From: Caulobacter segnis
GTDB taxonomy: Bacteria > Pseudomonadota > Alphaproteobacteria > Caulobacterales > Caulobacteraceae
Direction: 5' to 3'
Assembly: GCF_029543125.1 (NCBI RefSeq)
Contig: NZ_JARQWW010000005.1
Location: 186,001 to 250,000 of the forward strand
Length of the DNA stretch: 64,000 bases
A program made the position numbers and the translations under genes. How positions within the stretch are numbered: position 1 is the first letter of the stretch; each line of letters starts with the position of its first letter. The notes under the pieces are model-generated. The model had not been told where the DNA came from. It saw only the letters and a list, made by a program, of their open reading frames with translations, and ran no database searches. Shown here piece after piece: positions 16,913 to 24,572 of this stretch.

Positions 16913-19627
16913 TTGGGCCGTTTGAACGACGTATTGGCCGCGAAGTTCGACCCGCCGATCTGGATTGGGGACCAGATCCGCCGTGACCCTTTGCTCGAGC
17001 GTCTGGATGACGCGCTGAAGCATCGCCTGACCATCATCCACGCCCCCGCCGGATACGGTAAGACCAGCCTCCTGGCGCAGTGGCGGGACAGTCTGCCCAA
17101 GTCCGCCGTTCGGACCGCGTGGCTGACGCTCGAACGCGACGACCGGGATGTGAAGCGGCTGGTCCGCTACCTGCTCATGGCGGTGCACGGCAGCGATCCC
17201 AGCCGGCCTCGCAGGGGACATACCGGCGACCTGCCTTTGCGCGCCGCTCTGTCGGCGCTGCTCAACGACCTGGGCCGGGTCGATCAACCGTTCATCCTGA
17301 TCCTCGACGATCTGCACCACGCCGACAGCGAGGCCGTGACGAGCTTCCTGCAGTCTATGGTCCGGCTGGCGCCAGCCAACTGCCACTTCGTGTTCGCCTC
17401 GCGTGACTATCCCTCCATCGGCCAGTCGATCCTCGCCGCCGAGGAGCAGCTTCTGGAGATCGGCGCCGCCGACCTCCGCTTCACGGACCATGAGGCCGAA
17501 ACCCTGCTGGCCCGGGCCGGCCGGAGCCTGCAAGCCGACGACATCGACAAGATCCTGGAACGCACCGAGGGCTGGCCCATCGCGGTGCAGCTCACCGGCC
17601 TGTCGCTCAAGCGGGGCATGCCGCAGGACGAGGCCATGGCCCGCTTCTCCGGACCCAGCGTCGAGCTTGCACGCTATCTCTCCGAGCAGGTCTTCATGAC
17701 CTTGCCGGACGAGACCCGGCAGGTGGTTCTGGAGACAGCCCTCCTTGACCGCCTGACGGGCGAGTTGGTCAACTTCCTCTGCGATCGCGCAGATGGGGGA
17801 CTGCTGCTGGAACAGTTGGAGCAGCAGGGCGTGTTCCTGACGCCGGTGACGCCCGGGCGCGAAGAATATCGCTACCACCAACTGTTCGCGGAATACCTGC
17901 GCGACCGGCTGCTGCGGGTGAACCGGGACCGCTACGCCGAGCTTCAGCGCCGGGCCGCGCACTGGTTCGCCATGCGCGACCGCGTCGCGGATGCGATCAA
18001 TCACGCTCTTCTCGCCTCTGACCAGATGCTGGTGGCCGAGCTCCTGGAAGAGGCCGGCGGCTGGCGGCTGATCCCGCGCGGGCTTCAGGGCGTCGTCGAA
18101 CGCGGCCTGGCAGACTTGTCCAAGTCGGTGATCGCCGCGCGCCCCCGCCTCGCCCTCGCTCAGGTCTATCTGCAGATCAAGGTGGGCGAGCTCGGCCTAG
18201 CCCGGGCCTCCTTCGACAGCTTCCTGGCCAATGCGCCAAAGGACGGCTTTTCCGCCGACCTCCAGACGGAAGTTCAGGTCGTGGGCGACACCCTGAACGA
18301 TTATGAGAACCAGCCGGTGACGCTGGAGGATCTGCTGGCGCGCGAGGCCTTGCTGCGTAAGCTGCCCGCCAACGATCATCTGGTGCTGGCGAACATCAGC
18401 GAAACCCTCGGCGCCAAATACTTCGAGGGCGGCTGGCTGGAGCGCGCCTTGCAACCCACTCTGGCCGCGCGTGACCATTATCAGGCGTTCGGGTCGATCT
18501 ATAGCGACCTCTTCACCCGCTTTCTTGAGTCGCGGATCAAGCGGGCCCAGGGGCGGTCGATTGAAGCGACCACGATCCTGGACCAGTCCTGGGGCCGGAT
18601 CCTGACCAACTTCGGCACGCAGTCCGACCTGGCCGCCAACTGCGCCGCCTTTCAAGCCGTGCAGTTCTACGAGCAGAACCGGCCCGATGAGGCCCGCGCT
18701 CTGCTTGCCTGGGCCCTGCCGCACATGGAGCGCTCCGACGGCTGGGTGGATGTATATGCCGCCGCCTACCTGACCGAAGCGCGCGCCCTCGCCGGCGGCG
18801 GCGCTTTTGAGGAGGCAATGGAGGTCATCGAGCGGGCGCGCCGGACGGCGATGCGGCGACGACATCGTCAGCTCGAACTGCTGGCGGATGTCTGCAGGGT
18901 GGAGCTTCATCTGCTGCATGGCGCGTCGCTGGAAGCGGCGCTCGAACGCGCGGAAGCCATTGATCTGGACGCCCTGGCCGATGGGATGGCCGAAGACTCG
19001 CCGCAGTACCGGCCCGTCGCGGTGGCCGCCTCCCTATGCCGCGTCCAGCTGCGTCTTCATGAAGGCGAGGACGCCGCCGCGCTGGACGAACTGAAGCTCC
19101 TCAAGAGCTGGGCGGAACAGCGCGGGGCCGGACGGCTGCTGATCGACGTCAACATCCTGCTCGCCTCATGCTTCCGCAGCATGGGCGCGGCGGCCCAAGC
19201 CAAGGCCGCCTTTGACGAAGCTGTCGGCATCGCGATGTTCCAGAACTTGTCGCGGCCGTTCGTCGACGCCCGCCATTTCGTTCAGCCGCTGCTGGAGGAG
19301 GCCTTGGCCTCTGGGACAAGCATCGACCGCTTCCGGGACCAGTTTCTGAAGGCGCTGTCCAGATCCATGCCGACCGCTCGGAGCAACGGCGCATCCCACA
19401 GCGTGCTCAGCGAGGCCGAGAGCGACGTGCTCTACTATCTGAGCCTCGGTCACTCCAACAAGGAGATCGCCCGGATCATCGGCATGTCGCCGGATACGGT
19501 GAAGTACCGCCTCAAGGCCGTCTTCCGGAAGATCGGCGTCAGCAAGCGCCGGGACGCGGTGCGCATTTCGGCCGAGCGCGGCCTGATCCCTTCTGTCACG
19601 GCGCCGGAGCCGCCTGCGCACGGCTAG
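16913..19627 (+). CDS. MalT-like LuxR-family regulator (LAL type)
   Basis: 904 residues. STAND-type NTPase: Walker A HAPAGYGKTSLLAQW with Lys50, Walker B FILILDDLHHADS near 130; long TPR-like helical middle (about 350-820); C-terminal LuxR helix-turn-helix (about 840-895) with LSEAESDVLYYLSLGHSNKEI shown in part and SPDTVKYRLKAVFRKIGVSKR. Such proteins are ligand- and ATP-dependent activators. The start is a TTG at 16913 with GAGG 6 bases upstream; other weak starts are close by. Divergent from the hydantoinase operon (213-base gap), its most likely target. Inducer unknown. Confidence 0.88.
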   Translation: MGRLNDVLAAKFDPPIWIGDQIRRDPLLERLDDALKHRLTIIHAPAGYGKTSLLAQWRDSLPKSAVRTAWLTLERDDRDVKRLVRYLLMAVHGSDPSRPRRGHTGDLPLRAALSALLNDLGRVDQPFILILDDLHHADSEAVTSFLQSMVRLAPANCHFVFASRDYPSIGQSILAAEEQLLEIGAADLRFTDHEAETLLARAGRSLQADDIDKILERTEGWPIAVQLTGLSLKRGMPQDEAMARFSGPSVELARYLSEQVFMTLPDETRQVVLETALLDRLTGELVNFLCDRADGGLLLEQLEQQGVFLTPVTPGREEYRYHQLFAEYLRDRLLRVNRDRYAELQRRAAHWFAMRDRVADAINHALLASDQMLVAELLEEAGGWRLIPRGLQGVVERGLADLSKSVIAARPRLALAQVYLQIKVGELGLARASFDSFLANAPKDGFSADLQTEVQVVGDTLNDYENQPVTLEDLLAREALLRKLPANDHLVLANISETLGAKYFEGGWLERALQPTLAARDHYQAFGSIYSDLFTRFLESRIKRAQGRSIEATTILDQSWGRILTNFGTQSDLAANCAAFQAVQFYEQNRPDEARALLAWALPHMERSDGWVDVYAAAYLTEARALAGGGAFEEAMEVIERARRTAMRRRHRQLELLADVCRVELHLLHGASLEAALERAEAIDLDALADGMAEDSPQYRPVAVAASLCRVQLRLHEGEDAAALDELKLLKSWAEQRGAGRLLIDVNILLASCFRSMGAAAQAKAAFDEAVGIAMFQNLSRPFVDARHFVQPLLEEALASGTSIDRFRDQFLKALSRSMPTARSNGASHSVLSEAESDVLYYLSLGHSNKEIARIIGMSPDTVKYRLKAVFRKIGVSKRRDAVRISAERGLIPSVTAPEPPAHG

Positions 19628-19646
19628 GTGATTACGCAACCTTAGT

Positions 19647-19661
19647 TGCGAATCATTATCA
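19647..19661. promoter_or_regulatory. Fur box
   Basis: TGCGAAT-C-ATTATCA matches the 7-1-7 Fur consensus TGATAAT-C-ATTATCA at 13 of 15 bases, the right arm perfectly. It lies about 50 bases upstream of the small gene at 19712 and just after the MalT-like stop, so iron repression of that gene is likely. Confidence 0.65.
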
Positions 19662-19711
19662 ACTTTGATACTGCGGGCCCGCCGGATCGTTTCGGCGCGA
19701 TGGAGCCTGTG

Positions 19712-20077
19712 ATGCTTGATCAAGCCGGCCTCGTGACGGCCGCCGCGCGCTGCTGGCGCATGGCGCGCGACGAGCGCCAGCCGACTCAACGCAGCCTCTA
19801 TGCGCTTCTGCAGCCTTTGGATGCCGAACTGCTCGCGCCCGTCTTCGACAGCCTGATGACGCTGTGTGAGAGCGCCATGGACCGCCCGTTCAAGGTCGGC
19901 GACGCCGCCGGCCCGTCAACCGACGAGGCGCTTCTGCTGGGCCTGCTAGATGGCTCGCGTCGCCGCGACGCCTGCATTGATTGCGCGCAAGGCGCCGCGA
20001 CGGCGCTGAACTGCGCGATCTGCTCGACACGGATCATGATGGCGCTCGTGGCCGAGCCCTCAAGAACCGTGCAGTAG
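19712..20077 (+). CDS. Small Fur-box-associated protein with CX2C-X9-CX2C motif, function unknown
   Basis: 121 residues, no signal peptide. I do not recognise the family. The N-terminal two thirds are helical (LDQAGLVTAAARCWRMARDE, PLDAELLAPVFDSLMTL); near the C-terminus two cysteine pairs, CIDC and CAIC, are separated by nine residues, which could hold zinc, iron or an Fe-S cluster. ATG 19712 is preceded by GGAG at 6 bases; an earlier in-frame ATG (19700) lacks one, and a TTG at 19646 would sit in the Fur box. The Fur box suggests expression in iron starvation. Its stop is one base from the stop of the convergent permease. Confidence 0.6.
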   Translation: MLDQAGLVTAAARCWRMARDERQPTQRSLYALLQPLDAELLAPVFDSLMTLCESAMDRPFKVGDAAGPSTDEALLLGLLDGSRRRDACIDCAQGAATALNCAICSTRIMMALVAEPSRTVQ

Positions 20078-20078
20078 A

Positions 20079-21374
20079 TCAGGCCGCCGCGCGCCTCCCC
20101 GCACCCCAGGCATACCAGGCCATGCCAAGGGCCAGCCAGATCAGCAGCATGCCGTACGGCCGCCAATCGGTCCCGAACCCAAGCGCGGCGATCACAACCG
20201 CGGCCACGCAGCCCAAGGCGGCCAGCACTTTCACCGTGCCCTGGCTGAACTTCAGCCGAGCCGCTGCGTGGACCTCCGGATGCGACTTGGCGACATTGAA
20301 AGCCGCCAGGCAGGTGCCGAAGTACTTCATCATGGTCGGCACGTTCACCGCCAGCAGCAGGAACAGCAGGCTGGACGGCAGGAACACGGCCGTCACACAG
20401 CCGCACAGGGCGACGATGCTGGCCACATGCGGCGTGCCGAACTTCGGATGCACACGGCCCAGGGCGGCCGGCAGGACCCCTGCCCGTCCCATGGCGAAGA
20501 GGAAGCGCGCATAGACGAGGAAGACCGCATTCATCGACTTGGCCAGGGCGAAGACCGCGGCCGTGACGATCAGCGGCGTGGCCACCGGGCCGAGCACCGC
20601 CTTGGCGGCGTCGAGCAGCGGGGCCTTGCTGACGGCCAGCACCTCCGGCCCCACGGCGCTCATGGCGGCGAAGGTCACCGCCAGATAGACGACGACAGTC
20701 AGGGTCAGCGCGCCGGCCATGCCGAGCGGAATCTTGCGTTCAGCGTCCGCGACTTCCTCGCCGACCTCGGTCGCGGTCTCGATGCCTAGGAAAAGTTGGA
20801 TCATCAGCGGCAGCGCCGCCAGGATCGGCAGGATTCCGCCCTCCGTCGCCTTGACGAAGAGCTGCGGATCAAACTTCGGCGCCGCCGCGAAGACGAAGAT
20901 GCTCAAGGCGCCGAGCAGCAGGATCATCAGGATCGTCTGCGCCCGCGCCGCCACCGCCACGCCGATGTAGTTCAGCGCGAAAATCAGGGCGAAGAAGCCG
21001 AGAATGGTCGGCGTCGCCGGCAGGGGCAGCACCATCGACAGATAGCTGATCAGCACCCGCGCCAGGACGATCATCACCACCGCGTTGGACAACACGCGCA
21101 TCCAGACGATGGCGAAGGCCAGAGCCGGGCTGGTGAACTGCCGCTGCCACTCGAAGGACGCCGCCGTCCGGGGCGCGGTGGAGGCCAGATAGGCATAGAC
21201 CACCGCGAACAGGCCCATGGGCAGGGCCGCCAGGATGGTGGCGATCAGCACGCCGTAGCCGCCGACCTTCGCCGCCGGCCCGAGGACGGTGAAGATCGCC
21301 GCGCCGATGGCGGTCCCCGCCCCCAGCATGACGAGATCGATCAGGCGGACGCTGTGGCGGAGGTTTGCGGTCAT
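20079..21374 (-). CDS. APC-superfamily amino acid permease
   Basis: 431 residues, about 12 helices. The opening LIDLVMLGAGTAIGAAIFTVLGPAAK (in parts) is the conserved TM1 substrate-binding segment (GxGxxIG...G) of the amino acid-polyamine-organocation family. Likely imports amino acids across the inner membrane. It is the last gene of the minus-strand operon S10 - amidohydrolase - M61 - M61 - APC starting at 28095, 13 bases after the M61 gene, so it would take up the amino acids or dipeptides those exported enzymes release. Confidence 0.85.
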   Translation of the reverse strand: MTANLRHSVRLIDLVMLGAGTAIGAAIFTVLGPAAKVGGYGVLIATILAALPMGLFAVVYAYLASTAPRTAASFEWQRQFTSPALAFAIVWMRVLSNAVVMIVLARVLISYLSMVLPLPATPTILGFFALIFALNYIGVAVAARAQTILMILLLGALSIFVFAAAPKFDPQLFVKATEGGILPILAALPLMIQLFLGIETATEVGEEVADAERKIPLGMAGALTLTVVVYLAVTFAAMSAVGPEVLAVSKAPLLDAAKAVLGPVATPLIVTAAVFALAKSMNAVFLVYARFLFAMGRAGVLPAALGRVHPKFGTPHVASIVALCGCVTAVFLPSSLLFLLLAVNVPTMMKYFGTCLAAFNVAKSHPEVHAAARLKFSQGTVKVLAALGCVAAVVIAALGFGTDWRPYGMLLIWLALGMAWYAWGAGRRAAA

Positions 21375-21387
21375 CGAAGGTCCGTTG

Positions 21388-23076
21388 TCAGAACTGGCAG
21401 GCCGAAGCCGGGGCCGCGGGAACCCGCGTGAAGGCGTAGCCCTCGCGCGCCGCGCCCCGGGGCAGATAGGTGATGGTCTTCAACTCGGTCCCACGCCGCA
21501 CCACAAGGCGAAGCGTGCGGGTCTCGTCCTTGCGGACTTCATCGACGGGATCCGTCTCGACGATCACGTCGCCGTTCTGGACGCCAGCGGCGGCGGCCGT
21601 CGAACCGGCGATGAGATCACGGACCACACGGGCATCGTTCAGCGAGGCCCGCGCGAAGCCGAGTTCAAACGGGCGGCTGGATTTCGGAACGACCGTGAAG
21701 CACGAGGCGAACCGATCGGCAGGCTTCAGCAGGCCGCCGGCGGCCATGTGGTCGTAGTCGGCGCGAGCGCGATCGGCGCCGATCTCGGCCCCGACCAGGG
21801 CGAGCCATTCGGCGAGGCCGAAGCTCTGCCCCGCCACGTCACGGGCGCGCATGGCCTTGGCGATGTCATCGAGACTGCGGCGTCCGCCGGAAGCCTGGCG
21901 GATCGCCGCGTCGGTGTTCAGCAGGTAGAAGAAGCCCCGTCCGTAGGGGATCGTCTGGGCGATAGGATCGGTCCAGAACAGCTTGGCCCCCTCGGCATTG
22001 CTGAGCCCGCGATAGGGGTTCGAGTAGTAGGCGGCGGCCTTGTCGTTGAGGGTCTCGAACAGCCGGTCAGCCGGCAGCACTCCGGCGCGATGCGACAGCA
22101 TCACTGAATAGTACTCGGCCATGCCCTCGCTGTACCAGGCGGTGTCGCCGTGCTCGCCCTGCATGCGAGGCCAGTTGTGCGCCATCTCGTGGGCGATCAG
22201 GCCCTGCAAGTCATCCACGCCCGGCTTGGCTGGCGGGTGGTAGCCGAACATGAAGGAGCGGCCGAGCGCGCTGCCGCCCATGCCCTTGTACGGGTTCTGG
22301 CGCATGAAGACGCGATAGTCGCCGCCCTGATCGTTGAAGAAGGCGGACATGGATTCAAAGAGCGCCTCGGTGCGCTCACCGAGCACGGCGGCGTCAAACG
22401 GAGGCTCGCCCAGCCAGTAAAGCGAGAAACCCTTCGCCTCGGCCGGGTGGCTCTTCAGGGCGCCAGCGGCGTAGTAGCTGAAGGACAGAGCCTCGGACGG
22501 AAGGATGGTGTCCACCGCGCCTTCGCCGTAGGTCCACGCCCCGCGCGAACCAGCCGGCGCCGCCGACAGGTCCCAACGCAGCTTCACCTTCCACGGACCC
22601 GAAGCGACGGGCGTCGCCAGAAAACCGACGCCGGCGCCGATGAAGCCCTCCCCCTCCTGACGCAGGTCGAACAGGGGCCCATTGTTGGTTGCGGCGGTCA
22701 CGGCGCGCGGCGGCGCCGAGTAGCGAACCACCACGTCGCCCTTGGTGGGACGGCCGACATTCCAGCGGCGATAGACGCCCTGCGGCGTCGGCGGCTCCTC
22801 CGATTGGGTCAGCGGGATGGGGCCGGCCTCGTCCGAAGCGGTCAGGGTGTCGCCGTCATAGCGGGCGCTGGGAATGCCGACGAGGATCAGCGGCAGTCGC
22901 ACCAGGCCCTCGCCGGCCTTCAGGTCCGGGCTGGTCACCGTCATGCGCACGTCCATGCGGCTGGCCGCCGGTTTGGGCGTGAACACGATCTCCAGCGGCT
23001 GCGGCCCGGCCGCCTGGGCCGGAAGCGCGAATGTCAGGGCGGCGAACGCGGAGAGGACCAGACGGCGCATGATCAC
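21388..23076 (-). CDS. Secreted M61-like metallopeptidase with PDZ domain
   Basis: 562 residues; signal peptide to about QAAG (residue 23). N-terminal beta domain, then a thermolysin-like zinc site HEMAH at 296-300 with Glu317 in YSEGMAEYY as third ligand, as in glycyl aminopeptidase (M61). A C-terminal PDZ-like segment (about 475-540: LNDARVVRDLIAGSTAAAAGVQNGDVIV) follows and the protein ends GYAFTRVP...ACQF. Start overlaps the stop of the upstream paralogue (ATGA). Expected to trim peptides in the periplasm; substrate preference unknown. Confidence 0.82.
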   Translation of the reverse strand: MIMRRLVLSAFAALTFALPAQAAGPQPLEIVFTPKPAASRMDVRMTVTSPDLKAGEGLVRLPLILVGIPSARYDGDTLTASDEAGPIPLTQSEEPPTPQGVYRRWNVGRPTKGDVVVRYSAPPRAVTAATNNGPLFDLRQEGEGFIGAGVGFLATPVASGPWKVKLRWDLSAAPAGSRGAWTYGEGAVDTILPSEALSFSYYAAGALKSHPAEAKGFSLYWLGEPPFDAAVLGERTEALFESMSAFFNDQGGDYRVFMRQNPYKGMGGSALGRSFMFGYHPPAKPGVDDLQGLIAHEMAHNWPRMQGEHGDTAWYSEGMAEYYSVMLSHRAGVLPADRLFETLNDKAAAYYSNPYRGLSNAEGAKLFWTDPIAQTIPYGRGFFYLLNTDAAIRQASGGRRSLDDIAKAMRARDVAGQSFGLAEWLALVGAEIGADRARADYDHMAAGGLLKPADRFASCFTVVPKSSRPFELGFARASLNDARVVRDLIAGSTAAAAGVQNGDVIVETDPVDEVRKDETRTLRLVVRRGTELKTITYLPRGAAREGYAFTRVPAAPASACQF

Positions 23077-24572
23077 CAGGCCTTGCAGGCGGCATCAGAG
23101 ACACCGGGTTTGCGGATGAAGGCGTAGCCCTCCAGCGTCTCGCCGGCCTGGGTGTAGGTCTTCGGCGTCAGGCTGAAGCAGGGACCGAAGGCGTTAGAGT
23201 TCGGCTTGAACAAAACACCCTCCAGAATGCGCTCTTCGAATTCCTTGTCGGCGCCGGGGCCGATCTCTCGGACCACGAAGGCTTTCCAGGCGGCGTGATC
23301 GAACCGCTGCCCGGCTTCGCGCGCTTTGAATAGGGGTTGCAGCGCGTCCTCCAGCCGGCGCTTGCCGCCAGACTTGGCGCGGATGCGGGCGTCCAGGTCG
23401 GCGAAGTACAGCGCGCCACGATTATAGGGCACGTGGCGGATGTGCTCGTCGCCGAAGCCGGCCTTGGCGATCTTCTCGGCCGACCAGGTGCGTGCGGCGA
23501 CCCCGTAATAGCCCTCGGCGATCTGGTTCAATTCATCCGCATAGTCGGCGATGGACCTGAAGCCGCCGCGCTTGGGCACCACGGCGGTCAGATACGTGTT
23601 GAGACCCTCGCTGAACCAACTGGAGACCCCCTGTGGCGCTTCGACGCCGCCGGTCCACTGGTGCATCATCTCGTGCGCCAGGGTCTGGCGCGGGCCGCTC
23701 GCCTTCGGGTCGCGCGGGGCGGAAGCCTGGGACAGCATGAAGGAGTTCGGCAGCGCCGTGCCCCCGCCCACCGGCGGCGTGTCGAGAAAGCGCATGAACA
23801 CCCGATATGGCGGAGGCGGCTGCAGGTAGCGCAGGTCTTTGGCGATGTAGGTGTAGAGCTTCGCCGCCCAGGCGGACTCCGCCGCCGGATCGAAGGGCGA
23901 CGTGCCGAGCCAGGCGGCGCTGAAGCCGTGGTCCTGCCCCTTGGCCGGGTAACGGCCCACCGGACCGGCGATGTACCAGGACTGCATCAGCCGCGACGGC
24001 GGTCCCTTCACCTCGGCCGCGCCCTCGCCGAAGGAGGCGATGCCGGTCGAACCGGCGGGCATGTCGCTGAGGTCCCAGCGGACCTTGGAGACGCCGCCGC
24101 GGATGTGGGTAGGGATCACCAGGAAGCCCGAACCCGCGCCGCTGACGCCGCCGCCGGACGGACGGATGCCGAAGGGCGGCCCCTGGCGCGAACCCACCGG
24201 CTGAACCAACGAGCGGTAGCTGATGCTCACCGGATAGCTGACCTCGCGGCCCGCCTTCCAATGACGGAAGTAGGGAAAGCCGCCGGGCGCCGCCGGATCG
24301 TCGGACGAAGTCAGCGGCACCTGCCCCTGTGCGTCGGTGACAATCAGGTCCTCCACGCGGTCAGCGATGCCGGGGACGCCGGCATAGACCACCGGCGCCG
24401 ACAGGCTGAAGGCCCCTGCCCCGGGCGCGTCGCTCAGGGTCGAGCGGACCTCGATCGCCGTGACCTCGCCGTCCTTGCGGACCGGCTTGAAGACAGCCTC
24501 GAAAGTCTGAGCCTCGGCGGCGGCGGAAAGCGCGGCCAGACTCGCGCCCAGCAGGATCGCGTTTCGGATCAT
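23073..24572 (-). CDS. Secreted M61-like metallopeptidase lacking the PDZ domain
   Basis: 499 residues, tandem paralogue of the gene at 21388. Signal peptide ending AAAEAQ; zinc site HEMMH at 300-304 followed by WFSEGLNTYL with the third-ligand Glu. The C-terminus goes directly from FGPCFSLTPK to GYAFIRKPG...AACKAW: the segments flanking the PDZ in the sister protein are kept while the domain is missing. Overlaps its neighbours by 4 bases on both sides, so translation is coupled through the operon. Confidence 0.82.
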   Translation of the reverse strand: MIRNAILLGASLAALSAAAEAQTFEAVFKPVRKDGEVTAIEVRSTLSDAPGAGAFSLSAPVVYAGVPGIADRVEDLIVTDAQGQVPLTSSDDPAAPGGFPYFRHWKAGREVSYPVSISYRSLVQPVGSRQGPPFGIRPSGGGVSGAGSGFLVIPTHIRGGVSKVRWDLSDMPAGSTGIASFGEGAAEVKGPPSRLMQSWYIAGPVGRYPAKGQDHGFSAAWLGTSPFDPAAESAWAAKLYTYIAKDLRYLQPPPPYRVFMRFLDTPPVGGGTALPNSFMLSQASAPRDPKASGPRQTLAHEMMHQWTGGVEAPQGVSSWFSEGLNTYLTAVVPKRGGFRSIADYADELNQIAEGYYGVAARTWSAEKIAKAGFGDEHIRHVPYNRGALYFADLDARIRAKSGGKRRLEDALQPLFKAREAGQRFDHAAWKAFVVREIGPGADKEFEERILEGVLFKPNSNAFGPCFSLTPKTYTQAGETLEGYAFIRKPGVSDAACKAW

